Shown here: positions 5,386 through 8,367 of the stretch, piece by piece
Position numbering within the stretch: the first letter of the stretch is position 1
Layout of the letters: each line of letters opens with the position of its first letter
Assembly: GCA_050181375.1 (NCBI GenBank)
Contig: JBFXDF010000174.1
Location: forward strand, 1 to 8,367
Length of the DNA: 8,367 bases
Reading direction: 5' to 3'
Origin: DATARH01 sp050181375
GTDB taxonomy: Bacteria > Pseudomonadota > Alphaproteobacteria > ATCC43930 > CGMCC-115725
Program-made: the position numbers and the translations under genes
The notes under the pieces: generated by a model
The model's input: only the letters and a program-made list of their open reading frames with translations
The model's database searches: none
What the model was told of the DNA's origin: nothing

Positions 5386-6114
5386 ATGAAAAGGCTCGGG
5401 TTCGTGCTGCCGCTGGTTTTTCTGGCCGCTTGCAGCAGCGCGCCGCCGCCGCGGCCGTTGGCGGTGTCGTCTCCCGGAGGCCCGGCGCGCGGCATCGACA
5501 TGGCGTTGGACAGCCGCGACGTGGTGCAGGAGCTGAAGGGCAGCGGGCTGCATTTTGTCGCCCGGTACTATCGCAGCCCGTTGTCGCGCTTGCCGCCGCT
5601 ATCGGCCGATGAAGCCCGGATCGTCTCGTCGAACGGGATGAAGCTGGTCGCCATCTGGCAATATCAATCCAATCGGCCGGAGCACTTCTCTTACGAACGC
5701 GGCTTCGCGGACGCGATCGCCGCGTATCAGCAGGCCCGCACGGTCGGCCAACCCAACGGCAGCGCGATCTATTTCGCGGTCGACTACAACGCGTCGGGCC
5801 GCGACCTCGCCGGTGCCATCCAGCAATACTTTCGCGGCGTGCGCGCCGGTCTGGCGGCGGCCGGCGGCGGCACGCCGCCATACAAGGTCGGGGTCTACGG
5901 GTCGGGCGCCACCTGCCTCTATCTGAAGCGCATGCAGCTGGCCGATTATACGTGGCTGTCGGCGTCGAGCGCCTGGTACGGATCAAGCGAGTACGGCGAC
6001 TGGAACATCAAGCAGGGCCGGCGAACGACGCTCTTGTCGTTCGACCACGACATCAACGAGACCAGGGGTGATTACGGCGGCTTCACTGTTTCCAGGGTGT
6101 ATTCGTCGCTGTAG
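5386..6114 (+). CDS. DUF1906 (Rv2525c-like glycoside-hydrolase-like) lipoprotein
   Basis: The 242-residue protein starts with a lipoprotein signal, MKRLGFVLPLVFLAAC, with the lipobox LAAC and acylated Cys16. A Pro/Ser-rich linker follows to about residue 34. The rest matches the DUF1906 TIM-barrel domain related to GH25-type muramidases: GIDMALD with Asp38, LHFVARYY (55-62), KLVAIWQYQ (86-94), AIYFAVDYNA with Asp133, YKVGVYGSG (166-174), TWLSASSAW (189-197) and SFDHDIN with Asp220/Asp222. The Asp residues at strand ends sit where glycosidase acids normally lie, so cell-wall or sugar-polymer hydrolysis is possible, but catalysis is not established for this family. It is expected to be anchored in the outer or inner membrane facing the periplasm. 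The ATG at 5386 follows a G-rich Shine-Dalgarno; an in-frame TTG five codons earlier (5371) is less likely because it would lengthen the signal n-region for no gain. The HIT gene follows after 52 bp. Confidence 0.85.
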   Translation: MKRLGFVLPLVFLAACSSAPPPRPLAVSSPGGPARGIDMALDSRDVVQELKGSGLHFVARYYRSPLSRLPPLSADEARIVSSNGMKLVAIWQYQSNRPEHFSYERGFADAIAAYQQARTVGQPNGSAIYFAVDYNASGRDLAGAIQQYFRGVRAGLAAAGGGTPPYKVGVYGSGATCLYLKRMQLADYTWLSASSAWYGSSEYGDWNIKQGRRTTLLSFDHDINETRGDYGGFTVSRVYSSL

Positions 6115-6122
6115 CCTCTGCG

Positions 6123-6149
6123 CGCCGCCCGCCGGAGCGCGGGGCGGCG
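6123..6149 (+). terminator. 8-bp perfect GC hairpin between the lipoprotein and HIT genes
   Basis: CGCCGCCC (6123-6130) pairs with GGGCGGCG (6142-6149) around an 11-base loop. It begins nine bases after the lipoprotein stop codon and ends seven bases before the GGGAG of the HIT gene ribosome binding site. There is no T-tract. It may serve as a partial terminator or 3'-end protector, or tune translation of the HIT gene. Confidence 0.45.
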
Positions 6150-6166
6150 AGACGAGGGAGAGAGGC

Positions 6167-6532
6167 GTGGCGTACGACCGCGACAATGTCTTTGCCCGCA
6201 TCCTGCGCGGCGAACTGCCCTGCACGAAAGTGTACGAGGACGAGCACGTGCTCGCCTTTCGCGACATCAACCCGCAGGCGCCGACGCATATCGTCGTCAT
6301 TCCGAAAGGTGAATACGTCTCGATCGACGATTTCTCCGCGAACGCCTCGGAAGCCGAGCTGGCGGCGTTCACGCGGGCGATCGGGCGCATCGCGAAGCAG
6401 GAGGGGGTTGTCGCCGGCGGCTATCGCATCCTCGCCAATCACGGCGCGGCGGCGCATCAGGAGGTGCCGCACTTCCACCTGCACCTGTTCGGCGGGCGCG
6501 ATCTCGGGCCGATGCTCCGCCGTGCTGGCTGA
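6167..6532 (+). CDS. HIT-family (HINT-like) nucleotide phosphoramidase/hydrolase
   Basis: The 121-residue cytoplasmic protein is a compact histidine-triad domain of the HINT branch, which hydrolyses adenosine phosphoramidates and related nucleoside 5'-phosphate derivatives. Landmarks are NVFARILRGELP (7-18), the VLAFRDINPQAPTHIVVIPK core (28-47), and the triad QEVPHFHLHLFGG with His102, His104 and His106; by family analogy His104 is the nucleophile that becomes nucleotidylated. Length is typical (about 115-140). A GTG start at 6167 is chosen because family similarity begins at DRDNVFARI and GGGAG (6156-6160) lies six bases upstream. The open frame reaches back to 6068 but overlaps the lipoprotein gene and lacks family similarity. 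It may be co-transcribed with the lipoprotein gene, though a hairpin separates them. Confidence 0.92.
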   Translation: MAYDRDNVFARILRGELPCTKVYEDEHVLAFRDINPQAPTHIVVIPKGEYVSIDDFSANASEAELAAFTRAIGRIAKQEGVVAGGYRILANHGAAAHQEVPHFHLHLFGGRDLGPMLRRAG

Positions 6533-6578
6533 CAGCGACGCGCGCTTTTCGATTGAGAGTGGCGCGGCCGGCGGCGGC

Positions 6579-6587
6579 TGGTATTCT
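6579..6587 (+). promoter_or_regulatory. Possible extended -10 promoter for the binding-protein gene
   Basis: TGGTATTCT carries the TG-N extension and a -10 with 4 of 6 matches. No good -35 lies at 17 bases; TTGAGA at 6553-6558 is 23 bases away, too far. The site is about 53 bp before the start codon at 6640. A short stem (6594-6599 with 6608-6613) would lie in the leader. Confidence 0.3.
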
Positions 6588-6639
6588 CCGCGCCTTCCGT
6601 GGGGTCGCGGAAGCGGGGATAACGCATATCGAGGACATC

Positions 6640-7935
6640 ATGGTTATGGGATTGACACGGCGCCGGTTTGGCGGCGTGGCCGGCGCGCTCGCGGCGGGGC
6701 TGCTGTTTGCCGCCTCGGCCGTTGCCCAGGACACGGGCAAGGCGCCGAGCGGCGAGCCGATCACGATCGGGTTTTCGATGGCGCTGACCGGGTCGCTCGC
6801 GGTCAACGGCAAGAGCGGCCTGTTGGCGACGCAGATCTGGGCCGAGGACGTCAACGCCAAGGGCGGGCTGCTCGGGCGCCCCGTTAAGCTGATCTATTAC
6901 GACGATCAGACCAACCCGTCGCAGGTGCCGGGCATCTACACAAAGCTGCTCGATGTCGACAAGGTCGATTTCGTCGTATCGGGCTATGGCACGAACATCT
7001 CGGCCCCGGCGATGCCGGTCATCATCGGGCACAAGAAAACCTTTGTCAGCCTGTTCGCGCTCGACATCAACGAGGAGTTCAACTATCCGAATTACTTCTC
7101 GATGCTGCCGGTCGGCCCCGACCCGCGCCGCGCGATCACCAAGGGGTTTTTCGACCTCATCAAGGCGAACAAGGACAAGCTCGGGCTGAAGACGATCGCG
7201 ATCGCGACCGGTGACGGCGAAGCGACGCGCAACGGCAGCGACGGCGCGCGGCAGAACGCGCAGGAAGCCGGTCTGCAGATCGTCTATGACAAGACATATC
7301 CGCTGAACACGACCGATTTCTCGCCGGTGATCCGCGCGTTGCAGGCGACCAACGCGGACGTGGTCCTGATTTCGTCCTATCCGAGCGACAGCGTCGGCAT
7401 CATTCGCAGCGCCAACGAATTGGGCCTCAAGACGAAGGTGTTCGGCGGCAACATGACCGGGCCGCAAAGCACCTCGATCAAAACTTCGCTCGGGCCGATG
7501 CTGAACGGCATCGTCACCTTCGACTGGTGGCTGCCGGCGCCGAAAATGATGTTCCCAGGGGTCGAGGAGTTTTTCCAGAAATATCAGGCGCGGGCCAGCG
7601 GCGAGGGCGTCGATCCGCTCGGTTACTATCTCGGCCCCTGGGCTTACGCGCGAATGCAGGTATTGGCCGACGCGATCGAGGGCACCAAGGGCCTCGATCA
7701 GCAGAAGATCGCCGACTACATCCGCGACAATACCTTTCACACCGTCGTCGGCGACGTGAAGTTCGGCAAGAAGGGCGAATGGGACAAGGCGCGGATATTG
7801 ACCGTGCAGTTCCAGAACATCGCCGGCACCAGCGTCGACGATTTCCGCGGCGGCAAGGGCGAAATCGTCGTCTGGCCGGAGGAATACAAGAACGGCGACG
7901 TGATCCTGCCCTACACCGAAGCCCGGGGGAAGTAA
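6640..7935 (+). CDS. ABC transporter substrate-binding protein, branched-chain amino acid type
   Basis: The 431-residue periplasmic protein is of the LivJ/Peripla_BP_6 fold that captures amino acids or other small carboxylates/amides for an ABC importer. The N-terminus has a twin-arginine signal: TRRRFGG at 6-12, a hydrophobic stretch, and AVA cleavage after about residue 29. The mature domain opens with ITIGFSMALTGSLAVNGKSGLLATQIWAEDVNAKGGLLGRPVKLIYYDDQ (41-90), the standard first lobe; QIVYDKTYPLNTTDFSPVIRALQATNADVVLISSYP marks the second-lobe transition. The start is ATG 6640 with GAGGA at 6631-6635; ATG 6646 two codons later is equally plausible. No permease or ATPase gene is adjacent, so it is an orphan here and its ligand cannot be inferred. 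It converges with the P450 gene, with 60 bp between stops. Confidence 0.93.
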   Translation: MVMGLTRRRFGGVAGALAAGLLFAASAVAQDTGKAPSGEPITIGFSMALTGSLAVNGKSGLLATQIWAEDVNAKGGLLGRPVKLIYYDDQTNPSQVPGIYTKLLDVDKVDFVVSGYGTNISAPAMPVIIGHKKTFVSLFALDINEEFNYPNYFSMLPVGPDPRRAITKGFFDLIKANKDKLGLKTIAIATGDGEATRNGSDGARQNAQEAGLQIVYDKTYPLNTTDFSPVIRALQATNADVVLISSYPSDSVGIIRSANELGLKTKVFGGNMTGPQSTSIKTSLGPMLNGIVTFDWWLPAPKMMFPGVEEFFQKYQARASGEGVDPLGYYLGPWAYARMQVLADAIEGTKGLDQQKIADYIRDNTFHTVVGDVKFGKKGEWDKARILTVQFQNIAGTSVDDFRGGKGEIVVWPEEYKNGDVILPYTEARGK

Positions 7936-7995
7936 AACGGATCGCGGCGCCGGGATGGCCGACGGGCTCAGCCGGCCGGGAATCGCGAACTTCGT

Positions 7996-8367
7996 TCAGC
8001 GCCGGCGCAGGCGGAAGGGCGGCCTGCGGTCCGGCTGCAGCGTGATCAGCGCGACCGGCACAACCGGCGCCTTGTCGGCCAGTTCGACCTCGAACTCGCG
8101 TACAAGACGGGCCAGCGCCAGCACCGCCTCGGTCAGCGCGAACTGCGCCCCGATGCAGGCCCTCGGGCCGGCGCCGAACGGCAGATAGGAAAACCGGGCG
8201 GGCGGCGCGGCTCCCGGCAGAAACCGTTCGGGAATGAACAGGTCGGGGTCGCGCCAGAGCTCCTTATGACGGTGCAGCACCCACGGCACGATCAGGATGA
8301 CGGCGCGCCGCGGGATCGCGATGCCGGCAGCCTCGTCGGGGGCGCGCGCCTGCCGGACGATCGAGAT
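7996..8367 (-). CDS. Cytochrome P450, C-terminal part (gene continues past the right edge)
   Basis: The last 123 residues are visible; the frame is open from the window edge. The heme-binding signature FGAGPRACIG (64-73 of the visible part) fits FxxGxRxCxG, with Cys71 as the axial heme ligand. Upstream, the segment HRHKELWRDPDLFIPERF (32-49) contains the PERF element that locks the K-helix region, and AAGIAIPRRAVILI (13-26) is the preceding beta strand. The helix-K ExxR pair and the oxygen-binding I-helix lie outside the window. P450s insert one oxygen atom from O2 into an organic substrate using redox-partner electrons; this is a soluble bacterial type by the visible part. The substrate cannot be judged, and no ferredoxin or reductase is seen nearby. 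The GTG at 8289 is internal, because homology continues upstream of it. Confidence 0.93.
   Translation of the reverse strand: MSIVRQARAPDEAAGIAIPRRAVILIVPWVLHRHKELWRDPDLFIPERFLPGAAPPARFSYLPFGAGPRACIGAQFALTEAVLALARLVREFEVELADKAPVVPVALITLQPDRRPPFRLRRR

Noticed and set aside
6457..7740. 427-codon minus-strand open frame opposite the binding-protein gene
   Set aside because: Antisense to a clear Peripla_BP_6 gene; the translation is Arg/Asp/Val-rich without motifs.
7957..7977. GGCCG/CGGCC hairpin between the binding protein and P450 stops
   Set aside because: Only five base pairs with an 11-base loop and no T-tract on either strand, expected by chance at this GC content.
1..8367. CRISPR array, tRNA/rRNA genes, insertion sequence or prophage
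   Set aside because: I saw no regularly spaced direct repeats, cloverleaf sequence, transposase or phage-like protein anywhere in the window.

Overview
This is a GC-rich, tightly packed chromosomal window. Codon choice, the absence of mobile elements, and the gene families present (short citrate-synthase-like protein, DUF1906 lipoprotein, Tat-exported branched-chain-type binding protein, HIT protein) suggest an alphaproteobacterium, perhaps Rhodospirillales- or Hyphomicrobiales-like. That placement is inference; no rRNA or other phylogenetic marker is present apart from RNase HII. I see no tRNA, rRNA, CRISPR array, insertion sequence or phage gene.

Layout from left to right. Positions 1-28 hold what looks like the first codons of a gene running off the left edge. 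It is divergent from a D-2-hydroxyacid dehydrogenase (107-1168, +). Convergent with that gene, only 10 bp away, is a minus-strand unit. Read in its own direction, it starts with a small secreted EF-hand protein (3894-3391) behind a recognisable promoter. After a 116-bp gap containing hairpins come a DapA/DHDPS-superfamily protein (3274-2300) and a citrate-synthase-like protein (2303-1179), whose ends overlap by 4 bp (ATGA). Both enzymes depart from their families' textbook active sites: the DapA-like protein keeps the Schiff-base lysine but not the usual Thr-Thr/Tyr/Arg set, and the citrate-synthase-like protein has Asn where the oxaloacetate-binding His normally sits. They are therefore probably a metabolic pair acting on a different 2-oxo acid or acyl-CoA, not lysine synthesis plus the TCA cycle.

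Positions 3895-4459 are a 565-bp non-coding stretch. It holds the minus-strand promoter, an 8-bp inverted repeat around that promoter's -35 and spacer, and a run of four inverted repeats (4044-4166) built partly on TTTGCTGCA/TGCAGCAAA. This is the most unusual feature of the window.

The right half is on the plus strand: RNase HII (rnhB, 4460-5164), a DUF1906 (Rv2525c-like glycoside-hydrolase-like) lipoprotein (5386-6114), a HIT-family nucleotide hydrolase (6167-6532) and an orphan periplasmic binding protein of the branched-chain amino acid type (6640-7935). Convergent to the last gene is the C-terminal part of a cytochrome P450 (7996-8367, -), which runs off the right edge. These genes look like mostly independent units: GC-rich hairpins without T-tracts separate several of them, and no shared pathway is evident.
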